From Lichenicola sp964245345 (GTDB lineage Bacteria; Pseudomonadota; Alphaproteobacteria; Acetobacterales; Acetobacteraceae), in assembly GCA_964245345.1 (NCBI GenBank), contig CAXTMS010000072.1, positions 1-14,810 of the forward strand: 14,810 nt of DNA, written 5' to 3'. Position 1 is the first letter of the stretch, and every line of letters begins with the position of its first letter. Of this stretch, positions 7,296-14,810 are shown piece by piece. A program made the position numbers and the translations under genes. The notes beneath the pieces are model-generated. The model was not told where the DNA came from. It made no database searches and saw only the letters and a list, made by a program, of their open reading frames with translations.

Positions 7296-8449
7296 GCCGC
7301 CACCCGGCGTCGGCGCGGTGCCGGGACGACGAGGCGGCTGGCCTGGGTGCGGCGACGCGTCAGCGCCAGCACCATGCCGATGGTGAGCGCCACCGACATC
7401 GCCGACGAGCCGCCATAGGAGATGAACGGCAGGGTCATGCCCTTGGTCGGGATCAGGTGCAGCGACGAGCCCATGTTGACGAAGGCCTGCAGCCCGAAGC
7501 CGCACACCAGCCCGGCGGAAGCCAGCACCACGAACGGGTCGTCCTCGGCCAGCAGCTTGAGCAGGGTGCGCACGACGATCAAGCAGAACACGCCGATGAT
7601 GAACAAGCAGACCAGCAGCCCGAACTCCTCGCCGGCGACCGCGAACACGAAGTCGGCGTGCGCGTCCGGCAGCAGGTCCTTGACCCGGCCCTCGCCGGGG
7701 CCGCGGCCGAGCAAGCCGCCCTTGCCGACCGCCGGCAGCGCCGTGTCGCTCTGGTAGTGGTCGCCCTGGCCGGGGTGGAGGAAGCGCATGACGCGCGAGC
7801 GCACGTGCGGGAACGCGATGAACGCGCCGGCGAAGGCGGCCATCATGCCGCCGACGCCGCAGCCGACCAGGAACAGGTTCAGGCCGCCCAGGAACAGCTG
7901 GCACATGAACACGCAGGTGATCACCGACAGCATGCCGATGTCGGGCTGCGACTTCAGCAGCAGCAGGATCACCGCGAACACGCCCAAGGCCAGCAGCGTG
8001 CCCGGGAACGCGCGGACGCGCTTGCCTTCCGCGAGCAGCCAGCCGGTCACCACCGCGAAGCAGGGCTTCAGGAACTCGGACGGCTGGATCGACATCATCG
8101 GCAAGGCGATCCAGCGGCGCGCGCCCTTGATCTCGACGCCGTGCACCAGCGTCAGCGCGGTCAGCGCCAGGGCCAGGAGGCAGCCGACCAGCGCCAGCCG
8201 GCGCACGCCCTTCGGCGACAGCATGGAGGTCGACAGCACGATCACGCCGGCGATGGCCAGGAAGATCACCTGCTTGAGGATGAACATGTCGCGCGACGCG
8301 CCGATGCGGGCGGCGACCGACGGCGAGGCGGCCAGCATCAGCACGTAGCCGAAGCCGATCAGCAGGCCGATGCAGCCAAGCGTCCAGCGGTCCACCGTCC
8401 ACCACCAGCGGCCGAGGATCGAGTTGTCCGCGCGCGAGAACTGCGCCAT
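7292..8449 (-). CDS. ftsW: Septal peptidoglycan glycosyltransferase FtsW
   Basis: FtsW is a SEDS-family polytopic membrane enzyme that polymerises lipid II at the septum, activated by its partner FtsI. It has 385 residues and about ten hydrophobic segments. Family motifs are KGARRW (109-113 region), QPSEFLK (122-128), QPDIG (168-172, with the essential Asp170), DFVFAVAGEEFG (266-277) and IPTKGMTLPFISYGGSS (333-349). The IKGARRW/QPSEFLK and YGGSS patterns separate it from simple transporters. FtsW rather than RodA is inferred from the position between murD and murG. The ATG at 8449 shares one base with the murD stop (TGATG), and GAGGAG lies 8 bases upstream, the strongest Shine-Dalgarno in the cluster. 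The C-terminal tail after residue 364 is basic and cytoplasmic. Confidence 0.97.
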   Translation of the reverse strand: MAQFSRADNSILGRWWWTVDRWTLGCIGLLIGFGYVLMLAASPSVAARIGASRDMFILKQVIFLAIAGVIVLSTSMLSPKGVRRLALVGCLLALALTALTLVHGVEIKGARRWIALPMMSIQPSEFLKPCFAVVTGWLLAEGKRVRAFPGTLLALGVFAVILLLLKSQPDIGMLSVITCVFMCQLFLGGLNLFLVGCGVGGMMAAFAGAFIAFPHVRSRVMRFLHPGQGDHYQSDTALPAVGKGGLLGRGPGEGRVKDLLPDAHADFVFAVAGEEFGLLVCLFIIGVFCLIVVRTLLKLLAEDDPFVVLASAGLVCGFGLQAFVNMGSSLHLIPTKGMTLPFISYGGSSAMSVALTIGMVLALTRRRTQASRLVVPAPRRRRVAA

Positions 8450-9777
8450 CAGCGGGACTCCTCAGGCTGGCGGGACAGCCGGCGGGCGAGGTCGGCGAAG
8501 CGCTCGCCGCGCGCCTCGAAGCTCGCGAACTGGTCGAAGCTGGCGCAGGCGGGCGACAGCAGCACCACCGGCGCGTCGTGCGCGCGGGCCGCTTCGAACG
8601 CCTGCGGCACCGCGTGGTCCAGGGTGTCGACGATGCGGTGCTCGACCTTGTAGGCGGACAGGGTGCCGGCAAGCCGCGGGGCGTCGCGGCCGATCAGCAG
8701 GGCGAACCGGATGCGGTCGAACAGCGGCGCCAGGTCGTCGATGCCGCCGGACTTGGCGAGGCCGCCGGCGATCCAGATCAGCCGGTCGTAGCAGCCGAGC
8801 GCACGCGACGCGGCGTCGGCGTTGGTGGCCTTGCTGTCGTCGATGAACGCGATGCCGTCGACCTCGGCCACCTGGCGCTGGCGGTGCGGCAGGCCGGGAA
8901 ACGAGGCGAGGCCGGCGGCGACCTGCGCGTCGGACACGCCGAGATGGCGTGCCATCGCCGCGGCGGCGAGCGCGTTCTGGGCATTGTGCGCGCCGGGCAG
9001 GGTGCAAGGCAGCAGGTCGGCCAGCGGGCCCGGCGCGTGGCCGGAGATCGTGTGCAGGCGGGCCACCGTGCCAGCGCCGGCGAGGGCGCGGCAGGCGGGG
9101 TCGTCGAGGCCGATCACGGCGAGGTCGTTCGGGAGCTGTCGGGCGAACACCTCCTGCTTGGCGCGGGCGTAGCCGTCCATGTCGCCGTGCCGGTCGAGGT
9201 GGTCCGGCGACAGGTTCAGCAGGCAGGCGGCGTCGAAGCGCAGCGTTTGCAGCCGTTCCAGCATGTAGGAGGACATTTCCAGCACGTACACGCCGTGGTC
9301 CGGCAGCAGCGGCAGCGCCAGGGCGGCGGGGCCGAGGTTGCCTCCGGCGGCCACGGGAACGCCGGCCTCGCGCAGCAGGTGGGCGAGCAGGGCGGTGGTG
9401 GTGGACTTGCCGTTGGTGCCGGTGATGCCGGCGAAGCGGGCGCGGCTGCCGCTTTGCCGCACCGCCTGGAACAGCAGCTCGGCGTCGGACAGGATCGGGA
9501 TGCCGGCTTCCTGCGCCATGCGGGCGACCGGGTGCGGGGCAGGCAGGCGATGCGGGATGCCGGGCGACAGCAGGAGGGCGTCGTGGCGGTTCATGCTGTC
9601 GAACGGTGCGAGCATGACCGCGTCGGACGCGATCGCCGGGCGCTCGCGGTCGTCCCAGGCCTGCACCCGGGCACCCATGGCGGCAAGCGCGTGCACGGCG
9701 GGCTCGCCGTTGCGGCCGAGGCCCAGCACCGCGAAGCGGCGACCGGCGAACACGGCGGGGGGGAAGGCGCCGCTCAT
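8449..9777 (-). CDS. murD: UDP-N-acetylmuramoylalanine--D-glutamate ligase MurD
   Basis: MurD uses ATP to add D-glutamate to UDP-MurNAc-L-Ala in the cytoplasm. It has 442 residues. Visible features are the N-terminal VLGLGRNG loop (17-24), the ATP loop GITGTNGKSTTT (118-129), LEMSSYMLE (166-174), NLSPDHLDRHG (188-198), DDSKATNADAA (313-323, the MurD-specific D-S-K-A-T-N stretch) and LSPACASFDQF (408-418, also MurD-type). The segment usually written PHRxE reads PHRQRQV (297-303), so the acidic residue is replaced; this may be a lineage variant. The ATG at 9777 overlaps the mraY stop as ATGA with only a weak ribosome site, which fits coupled translation. Its stop shares a base with the ftsW start. 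Confidence 0.97.
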   Translation of the reverse strand: MSGAFPPAVFAGRRFAVLGLGRNGEPAVHALAAMGARVQAWDDRERPAIASDAVMLAPFDSMNRHDALLLSPGIPHRLPAPHPVARMAQEAGIPILSDAELLFQAVRQSGSRARFAGITGTNGKSTTTALLAHLLREAGVPVAAGGNLGPAALALPLLPDHGVYVLEMSSYMLERLQTLRFDAACLLNLSPDHLDRHGDMDGYARAKQEVFARQLPNDLAVIGLDDPACRALAGAGTVARLHTISGHAPGPLADLLPCTLPGAHNAQNALAAAAMARHLGVSDAQVAAGLASFPGLPHRQRQVAEVDGIAFIDDSKATNADAASRALGCYDRLIWIAGGLAKSGGIDDLAPLFDRIRFALLIGRDAPRLAGTLSAYKVEHRIVDTLDHAVPQAFEAARAHDAPVVLLSPACASFDQFASFEARGERFADLARRLSRQPEESR

Positions 9778-10862
9778 CGTATCTTCAGCGTCGCCAGGCC
9801 AGCCAGGCCCAGCACCATGGACACGATCCAGAAGCGGATCACGATCTGCGCTTCCTGCCAGCCCTTCTTCTCGAAATGGTGGTGCAGCGGCGCCATCAGG
9901 AACACGCGACGGCCGGTGCGCTTGTACCAGCCGACCTGGATGATCACCGACAGCGTTTCGACCACGAACAGGCCGCCGACGATGCACAGCACGATCTCGT
10001 GCTTGACCGCCACCGCGACCGCGCCGAGCGCGCCGCCCAGCGCGAGGCTGCCGGTGTCGCCCATGAACACCGCCGCCGGCGGGGCGTTGAACCACAGGAA
10101 GCCGAGGCCGGCGCCGATCAGCGCGGACAGGAACACGCCGAGCTCGCCGGTGCCGGGCACGGGATGAAGCTGGAGGTAGTCGGCGAAGATGCGGTTGCCG
10201 ACCAGGTAGGAGATCAGCGCGAACACGATGGCGGCGATGATCACCGGCACGATCGCAAGTCCGTCGAGCCCGTCGGTGAAGTTCACCGCGTTGCCGAAGC
10301 CGGTGATCACCAGCATGGCGAAGATCGGGAACGCGAACGACAGCGGCAGCAGCGCCTCCTTGACGAACGGAAACGCCAGCGCGTCCGTCAACGGCGCCGG
10401 CATCAGGCTCTCGATCCAGAACCCGGCGATCAGCGACGCGCCGAACTCGGCGCCGAGGCGGATGCGCTTGGACACGCCCTTGGTGTTGCGTCGGGACAGC
10501 TTGAGGTAGTCGTCGGCGAAGCCCACCAGGCCGAACGCGGCGGTGGCGAACATCACCGCCCACACGTAGCCGTTGGACAGGTCGGCCCAGAGCAGGGTGG
10601 ACAAGAGCCAGGTGGACAGGATCAGCACCCCGCCCATGGTCGGCGTGCCGGCCTTTTCGGTGATGTGGCGCTCGGGGCCGAGCGTGCGGATCGGCTGGCC
10701 TTCGCGCTGGATGCGTCGCAGCCGGGCGATCACGCGCGGGCCCATCAGCAGGCTGAGCACGAAGGCGGAAAGGCAGGCGGCGCCGGACCGGAAGGTGATG
10801 TAGCGCAAAAGGTTGAACAGCGCGTAGTGCGCGGCGAAGGGGTGGGCGAGGTTGTAGAGCAT
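9774..10862 (-). CDS. mraY: Phospho-MurNAc-pentapeptide transferase MraY
   Basis: MraY is an integral membrane enzyme that transfers phospho-MurNAc-pentapeptide from UDP to undecaprenyl phosphate, making lipid I. It has 362 residues and about ten membrane helices, normal for the family. Key motifs are EKAGTPTMGG (69-78), FADDYLK (115-121, with the Asp117/118 pair), NAVNFTDGLDGLA (191-203, Asp197), MGDTGSLALGG (267-277, Asp269) and APLHHHFEKKGW (324-335, the HHH motif). All residues that bind Mg and substrate in known MraY proteins appear present. The ATG at 10862 shares one base with the murF stop (TGATG). No clear Shine-Dalgarno is seen, so it is probably translated by re-initiation after murF. 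It lies between the last cytoplasmic ligase gene and murD, as in the canonical cluster. Confidence 0.98.
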   Translation of the reverse strand: MLYNLAHPFAAHYALFNLLRYITFRSGAACLSAFVLSLLMGPRVIARLRRIQREGQPIRTLGPERHITEKAGTPTMGGVLILSTWLLSTLLWADLSNGYVWAVMFATAAFGLVGFADDYLKLSRRNTKGVSKRIRLGAEFGASLIAGFWIESLMPAPLTDALAFPFVKEALLPLSFAFPIFAMLVITGFGNAVNFTDGLDGLAIVPVIIAAIVFALISYLVGNRIFADYLQLHPVPGTGELGVFLSALIGAGLGFLWFNAPPAAVFMGDTGSLALGGALGAVAVAVKHEIVLCIVGGLFVVETLSVIIQVGWYKRTGRRVFLMAPLHHHFEKKGWQEAQIVIRFWIVSMVLGLAGLATLKIR

Positions 10863-12250
10863 CAGGCCGCCGCCGCCGGGGCTGCGGTGAGAACGGCGAC
10901 CACGTCGCGCATCCGGCTGCCGAAGGAGCCCTTGACCAGCACCACGTCGCCGGAACGCAGCGCCGCCTGCACCAGGGGCGCCAGGCGGGCGGCGTCAACA
11001 GCGTGGCCGCCGCGACGGGATGCGGGCAGGCGGTCGAACAGGAAGCGCATCATGTCGCCCGAGCAGAACACCAGGTCGGCGGCGTCCAGCACGGCGTCGA
11101 GCAGGGATTCGTGCTCGGCGCGCGCGAACGCGCCCAGCTCCAGCATGTCGCCGAGCACGGCGACGCGCCGGCGCGCCGGCAGCAGGTGCAGCACCGACAA
11201 GGCGGCGCGCACCGAGGCGCCGGACGCGTTGTAGCTTTCGTCCAGCAACGCGGCGGCGCCGTGCAGGATCGGGCGCAGCGCGCCGCGTCCGTCGCCCGGG
11301 CGGAAGCCGGCCAGGGCGTTTGCGGCGCGTGCGGGGTCGGCGCCGAGCGCGGCGACGGCGGCGAGGCAAGCCAGGGCGTTGTCCGCCATGTGCCGGCCGG
11401 GGGCGCACAGCCGGAGCGGCACGGTGGCGCCGGGCAGGATGGCGGTGGCGGTGGAACCGTCGGCATCGAGGGTGAGCGCCTCGAGCCGAGCCTCGGCGCC
11501 GTCGCCGAAGCGAACGATGCGTGCGGCAACGGCGCGGGCGGCGGCGTGGAGGCGGTCGACGCCGGGCGCATCCGCCGGGAACAAGGCGGTGCCGCCGGGG
11601 CACAGGGCGCCGAACAAGGACGCCTTTTCCCGCGCGATGGCGTCGAGGCTGCCCATGTGGCCGATATGGGTGGCGGCCACCGTGGTCACGATCGCCACGT
11701 CCGGACGCACCAGGGCGGCCAGCGGGGCGATCTCGCCTGCATGGTTCATGCCGACCTCGCACACGCAGAACGCGTCGCCTTCCGGCAGCCGCGCCAGGGT
11801 CAGCGGCACGCCCCAATGGTTGTTGTGCGAGGCCTGCGCGGCATGGGTGGGCCCGAGCGCCGACAGGGCCGCGCGCAGCATCTCCTTGGTGGTGGTCTTG
11901 CCGACGCTGCCGGTGACGGCGACCACCCGGCCGCGGAAGCGGTCGCGCCCGGCGCGGCCGAGGGCGTGGAGCGCTGCAAAGGTGTCGGGAACGTGCAGCA
12001 GGCGCGCGTCGCCGCGCAGCGCGGCGGGCAAGGGGCCGGTGTCGTGCACCATCGCCGCCGCGGCGCCGCGCTCCAGGGCGCTGGCGACGTGGGCGTGGCC
12101 GTCGGTTTCGCCCGCGAGTGCGATGAACAGCTCGCCGGGGCGCAGCGTGCGGCTGTCTATGGAGATGCCGGAGATGGCGTCCGGGGGCGTGCCGTCGAAG
12201 CGGCCCTGCACCGCGGCGGCGAGCGCGGCGCCGGTCCAGAGCGGGCTCAT
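10862..12250 (-). CDS. murF: UDP-MurNAc-tripeptide--D-Ala-D-Ala ligase MurF
   Basis: MurF uses ATP to add the D-Ala-D-Ala made by Ddl to UDP-MurNAc-tripeptide, completing the pentapeptide. It has 462 residues. It shows SIDSRTLRPGELFIAL (30-45), the ATP loop VTGSVGKTTTK (112-122), SHNNHWGVPLTL (141-152, a MurF hallmark), EVGMNHAGEI (165-174), GRHMADNALA (286-295), LDESYNASGASV (336-347) and VLGDMLELG (365-373). The usual DESYNANP reads DESYNASG, a mild variant. The protein is rich in Ala and Arg, in line with the GC-rich genome. The ATG at 12250 overlaps the murE stop as ATGA. Its stop shares a base with the mraY start. Confidence 0.98.
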   Translation of the reverse strand: MSPLWTGAALAAAVQGRFDGTPPDAISGISIDSRTLRPGELFIALAGETDGHAHVASALERGAAAAMVHDTGPLPAALRGDARLLHVPDTFAALHALGRAGRDRFRGRVVAVTGSVGKTTTKEMLRAALSALGPTHAAQASHNNHWGVPLTLARLPEGDAFCVCEVGMNHAGEIAPLAALVRPDVAIVTTVAATHIGHMGSLDAIAREKASLFGALCPGGTALFPADAPGVDRLHAAARAVAARIVRFGDGAEARLEALTLDADGSTATAILPGATVPLRLCAPGRHMADNALACLAAVAALGADPARAANALAGFRPGDGRGALRPILHGAAALLDESYNASGASVRAALSVLHLLPARRRVAVLGDMLELGAFARAEHESLLDAVLDAADLVFCSGDMMRFLFDRLPASRRGGHAVDAARLAPLVQAALRSGDVVLVKGSFGSRMRDVVAVLTAAPAAAA

Positions 12251-13734
12251 GCCAGGCCTGCCAGCGCGCGCACGGTGGCGGCGTCGTCGAACGGGTACGT
12301 GGTGCCGCCCACCGTCTGGCCCTGCTCGTGGCCCTTGCCGGCCACCACCAGCACGTCGCCGGGACGCAGCGCGTCCAATCCTGCGGCGATGGCGGCGCGT
12401 CGGTCGCCGATCTCGACCGCGCCGGGGCAGGCGGACAGGATGGCGGCGCGGATCGCGGCAGGGTCCTCGGAGCGGGGGTTGTCGTCGGTGACGATGGCGC
12501 GGTCGGCCAGCTGCGCGGCGGCAGCGCCCATCAACGGCCGCTTGCCGCGGTCGCGGTCGCCGCCGGCGCCGAACACGATCAGCAGCCGGCCGCCGGCCTC
12601 GGCGGCGTGGGGACGCAGCGAGGCGAGCAGGCGCTCGATCGCGTCGGGGGTGTGGGCGTAGTCGACATAGGCGGCGGCGTTGTTCGGCAGGCGGGCGGCC
12701 AGCTCCATGCGGCCGCGCACGCCGCGCAGGAACGGCAGGCGCGACAGCACGGACGGAAGCAGGTGCTCGTCCGCCTCGGCCAGAAGCGCGGCCAGAAGCG
12801 CGTTGTCGGCCTGGAACCGGCCTGGCAGGGCGAGATGGGTGTCGATGCGCCGGCCCTGCACCTCCAGCTCCAGCGCCTGGCCGTCGGGCAGCGGCACCGC
12901 GCGACGCAGCCGGATCACATCGCCGGCCTCGCCCGACAGGCGCAGGGTCAGGCGGCGCGATGCGGCGATGCTGCGCAGCCGTTCCAGCGTGTCCGGCTCC
13001 ATGTCGGCGTTGGCGGCAGCGAGCGCGCCATCCGGCAGCAGTTCGGAGAACAAGCGCAGCTTGGCGTCGCGATACGCGCCGAGCGTGCCGTGGTAGTCGA
13101 GGTGGTCGCGGGACAGGTTGCTGAAGCCTGCCGCGGCCAGACGAACGCCGTCGAGGCGGAACTGGTGCAGGCCGTGCGAGCTGGCCTCGAGGGCGCAGGC
13201 GCGCACGCCGCCGGCGGCGAGGCCGGACAGGAGTGCCGCCAGGACCACGCTGTCCGGGGTGGTGAGCGCCGGCGGCTGCTCCGGCAGCACGACGTCGGAC
13301 ACCAGGCCGAGCGTGCCGAGGCTCGCGGCCGGGACGCCGTCCAGGGTCCAGAGCTGGCGCAGGAAGTCAACGGTGCTGGTCTTGCCGTTGGTGCCGGTGA
13401 CGGCGACCATCCGGTCGGGCTGCGGGCCGGCGTGGACGGCGGCGAGGCGGGCCACGGTGCGGCGCGGCTCCAGGCTCGTCACCAGCGGCACAGGGGCCAC
13501 CCCGTCCGGCCAGGGCGTGCCGAGGGGGGCCAGCACCGCGACCGCGCCATGCGCCACCGCGTCGGCGATGTGCCGGCGGCCGTCCTGCGCCGTGCCGGGA
13601 AGGGCGGCGAACAGGTAGCCGGGGCGGACCTTGCGGCTGTCCAGCGCGATGCCCTCGATGGGAAGCGCGCAGGCGCCGGGCGGCACCGCGAGGAGGTCGC
13701 GGGCGAGGAGGCCGAGCGGGGCCGCCGGACTCAT
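12247..13734 (-). CDS. murE: UDP-MurNAc-L-Ala-D-Glu--meso-diaminopimelate ligase MurE
   Basis: MurE adds the third stem-peptide residue in the cytoplasm using ATP. It has 495 residues. Motifs are LDSRKVRPGYLFAALPG (31-47), the ATP loop TGTNGKT (113-119), TTPDS (158-162), ALEASSHGL (181-189), FSNLSRDHLDYHG (204-216), Lys225 in YRDAKLRLF (the usual carbamylated lysine), VDYAHTPDAI (357-366) and GKGHE (466-470). DDNPRSEDP (417-425) carries the DNPR motif that selects meso-diaminopimelate, so the peptidoglycan is predicted to be the Gram-negative mDAP type rather than lysine. The ATG at 13734 overlaps the ftsI stop as ATGA, and the ribosome site is weak. Its stop overlaps the murF start. Confidence 0.98.
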   Translation of the reverse strand: MSPAAPLGLLARDLLAVPPGACALPIEGIALDSRKVRPGYLFAALPGTAQDGRRHIADAVAHGAVAVLAPLGTPWPDGVAPVPLVTSLEPRRTVARLAAVHAGPQPDRMVAVTGTNGKTSTVDFLRQLWTLDGVPAASLGTLGLVSDVVLPEQPPALTTPDSVVLAALLSGLAAGGVRACALEASSHGLHQFRLDGVRLAAAGFSNLSRDHLDYHGTLGAYRDAKLRLFSELLPDGALAAANADMEPDTLERLRSIAASRRLTLRLSGEAGDVIRLRRAVPLPDGQALELEVQGRRIDTHLALPGRFQADNALLAALLAEADEHLLPSVLSRLPFLRGVRGRMELAARLPNNAAAYVDYAHTPDAIERLLASLRPHAAEAGGRLLIVFGAGGDRDRGKRPLMGAAAAQLADRAIVTDDNPRSEDPAAIRAAILSACPGAVEIGDRRAAIAAGLDALRPGDVLVVAGKGHEQGQTVGGTTYPFDDAATVRALAGLA

Positions 13735-14810
13735 TCGGCGGGCTCGGTGTAGCTGACCTCGTGGCGCAGCCCGCCCGAGGCCGGCCGGGCGGCAGGCTGG
13801 GCCGGTTCGGGGAGCGCGATCGGGCCGCGTGAAGCCGCTCCGGCCGCCTTCTGGGCCAGCCGCGCTTCGCGCTCGGCATCGCGGGCCTGCTTGGCCAGGC
13901 GCGCCTGCACCAGCGGGTCGCCGGGATCGTTGCCCGGGCCGAGCGCCTTGTACCCGCCGCCCACCGGAGGGGACATCGGGATCGACAAGGAGGCCTCGAT
14001 CTGGTCGACGCCCGTGGTGACCGGGAACAGGCCCATCATCGGGGCGATGCGGGACACGATCTTGCGCCAGGTCGGCACGGCGTTCCAGCCGGACGTGTAC
14101 CAGCCATGGGTTTCCGGCGTGGCGATCGGGCTGTCGAGCATCACGTACACCGCGTAGTGCGGGTCGTTCAGCGGAAAGATGCCGGTGAACGCGGTGATGT
14201 TGGTGTGCTTGAGGTAGCCGCCATGCGCACCGACCTTCTCGGCGGTGCCGGTCTTGCCGCCGACGAAGTAGCCGGGGATCTCGGCCTGCTTGCCTGTGCG
14301 TTCCTCGTCCGGCCCGGCCACCACCATGCGAAGGATGCGCCGCAGCAGGGAGGACGTGTCTTCCGACAGCACGCGGGTGCCCTGCGGCACGATCTTCGGC
14401 TCGGCGGCGGCGGGATGGTCGTCCGACAGGGTGTCGGCGACGGTCTGCAGGGAAGGCTGCAGGGCATCGTCGGGCTGCGCGTCCGGACCGGCGTCGTCCC
14501 TGGCGACCAGGGTCGGCTTGATCAGGATGCCGCCATTGGCGGTGGCGGCGGTGCCGCGCACGATGGCGAGCGGCGGCACCGCGACGCCGTGGCCGAACGC
14601 CACCGTCATCACCGCGGACAGGCCCCAGTTGCTCAGGCGCGGCAGCAGCGGTCGCGCCGCCTCGGGGAGTTCCACCGGCACCCGGTCGAAGAAGCCCATG
14701 TTGCGCAGCCAGTCCTGCTGGCGCTTGGCGCCGGCATCGAGCGCCATGTGCGCGGCGGCCGGGTTGGAGGACAGCGCCAGCGCCTCGGGCATGGCCAGCC
14801 AGGGCGCGAA
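13731..14810 (-). CDS. ftsI: Peptidoglycan D,D-transpeptidase FtsI (PBP3), C-terminal part (cut by window edge)
   Basis: FtsI cross-links septal peptidoglycan and acts with FtsW in the periplasm. Only the last 359 codons are here; the membrane anchor, the pedestal domain and the catalytic SxxK lie beyond the right edge. Visible transpeptidase motifs are SSN (within ALALSSNPAAA, near 14763-14771), FGHG (near 14583-14594) and KTG in GGKTGTAEK (KTG at 14247-14255). The FGHG and WGLSAV context fits FtsI rather than a class A penicillin-binding protein. Two oddities are seen. An acidic, Pro/Ala/Asp-rich insert of roughly 35-40 residues sits between IKPTLV and TRVLSED (about 14382-14501). The end is a long hydrophilic tail (about 13734-14033) with an R/K/A/E-rich helix-like stretch and a proline-rich end. 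The stop overlaps murE as ATGA. It is the most upstream gene of the cluster in view. Confidence 0.96.
   Translation of the reverse strand, partial: FAPWLAMPEALALSSNPAAAHMALDAGAKRQQDWLRNMGFFDRVPVELPEAARPLLPRLSNWGLSAVMTVAFGHGVAVPPLAIVRGTAATANGGILIKPTLVARDDAGPDAQPDDALQPSLQTVADTLSDDHPAAAEPKIVPQGTRVLSEDTSSLLRRILRMVVAGPDEERTGKQAEIPGYFVGGKTGTAEKVGAHGGYLKHTNITAFTGIFPLNDPHYAVYVMLDSPIATPETHGWYTSGWNAVPTWRKIVSRIAPMMGLFPVTTGVDQIEASLSIPMSPPVGGGYKALGPGNDPGDPLVQARLAKQARDAEREARLAQKAAGAASRGPIALPEPAQPAARPASGGLRHEVSYTEPAE

Noticed and set aside
7061..8653. Long open frame on the plus strand opposite murG and ftsW
   Set aside because: It is an antisense shadow of two well-supported genes, low in complexity and with no recognisable domain.
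8578..13752. Series of long plus-strand open frames opposite murD, mraY, murF and murE
   Set aside because: They have the same antisense GC-rich pattern, with no domains, and all lie within confirmed minus-strand genes.
1..14810. CRISPR arrays, insertion sequences, tRNA or rRNA genes, prophage or defence genes
   Set aside because: No direct repeat array, transposase, terminal inverted repeat or tRNA cloverleaf was noticed, and nearly every base belongs to a dcw gene.

Overview
The window is a GC-rich stretch of a bacterial chromosome. It holds almost the whole division and cell wall (dcw) cluster, and every gene is on the minus strand. In transcription order (high to low coordinate) the genes are ftsI (3' part only), murE, murF, mraY, murD, ftsW, murG, murC, murB, ddl, ftsQ, ftsA and ftsZ (5' part only). 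This order, the DNPR-type (meso-diaminopimelate) MurE, the MTLNLT-type FtsZ start and the TQPG-type Ddl point to an alphaproteobacterium. Acetobacteraceae or another Rhodospirillales lineage is a tentative guess from the style of FtsA and FtsZ; no rRNA or other marker confirms it.

Layout: 13731-14810 encodes the C-terminal half of the division transpeptidase FtsI (PBP3). From 13734 down to 2763 lie nine complete enzyme or membrane-protein genes. They make UDP-MurNAc-pentapeptide (MurB, MurC, MurD, MurE, Ddl, MurF), move it onto the lipid carrier (MraY, MurG) and polymerise it (FtsW). From 2775 to 1 lie the divisome genes ftsQ, ftsA and ftsZ. The ten junctions from ftsI/murE to ddl/ftsQ all overlap: seven ATGA or GTGA four-base overlaps at most enzyme junctions, two TGATG one-base overlaps, and one 13-base overlap. 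This suggests one long mRNA with strong translational coupling. The only real gap is 79 bases between ftsA and ftsZ; it holds the ftsZ ribosome binding site and a small hairpin.

The genes work as one pathway. Cytoplasmic Mur ligases build the stem peptide on UDP-MurNAc. MraY and MurG make lipid I and lipid II at the inner membrane. FtsW polymerises and FtsI cross-links at the septum. FtsQ links the periplasmic divisome to the cytoplasmic FtsA/FtsZ ring.

The one clear anomaly is the ftsQ/ftsA boundary. The ftsQ frame has no stop codon before the ftsA core, and no minus-strand frame has a stop between about 1604 and 2111. The codon-phase signal jumps by one base near 1762-1770. A sequence error or a very unusual gene junction are both possible. 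I found no mobile element, CRISPR array, RNA gene or unknown accessory system. Apart from the ftsQ/ftsA junction this is an ordinary core-genome region.
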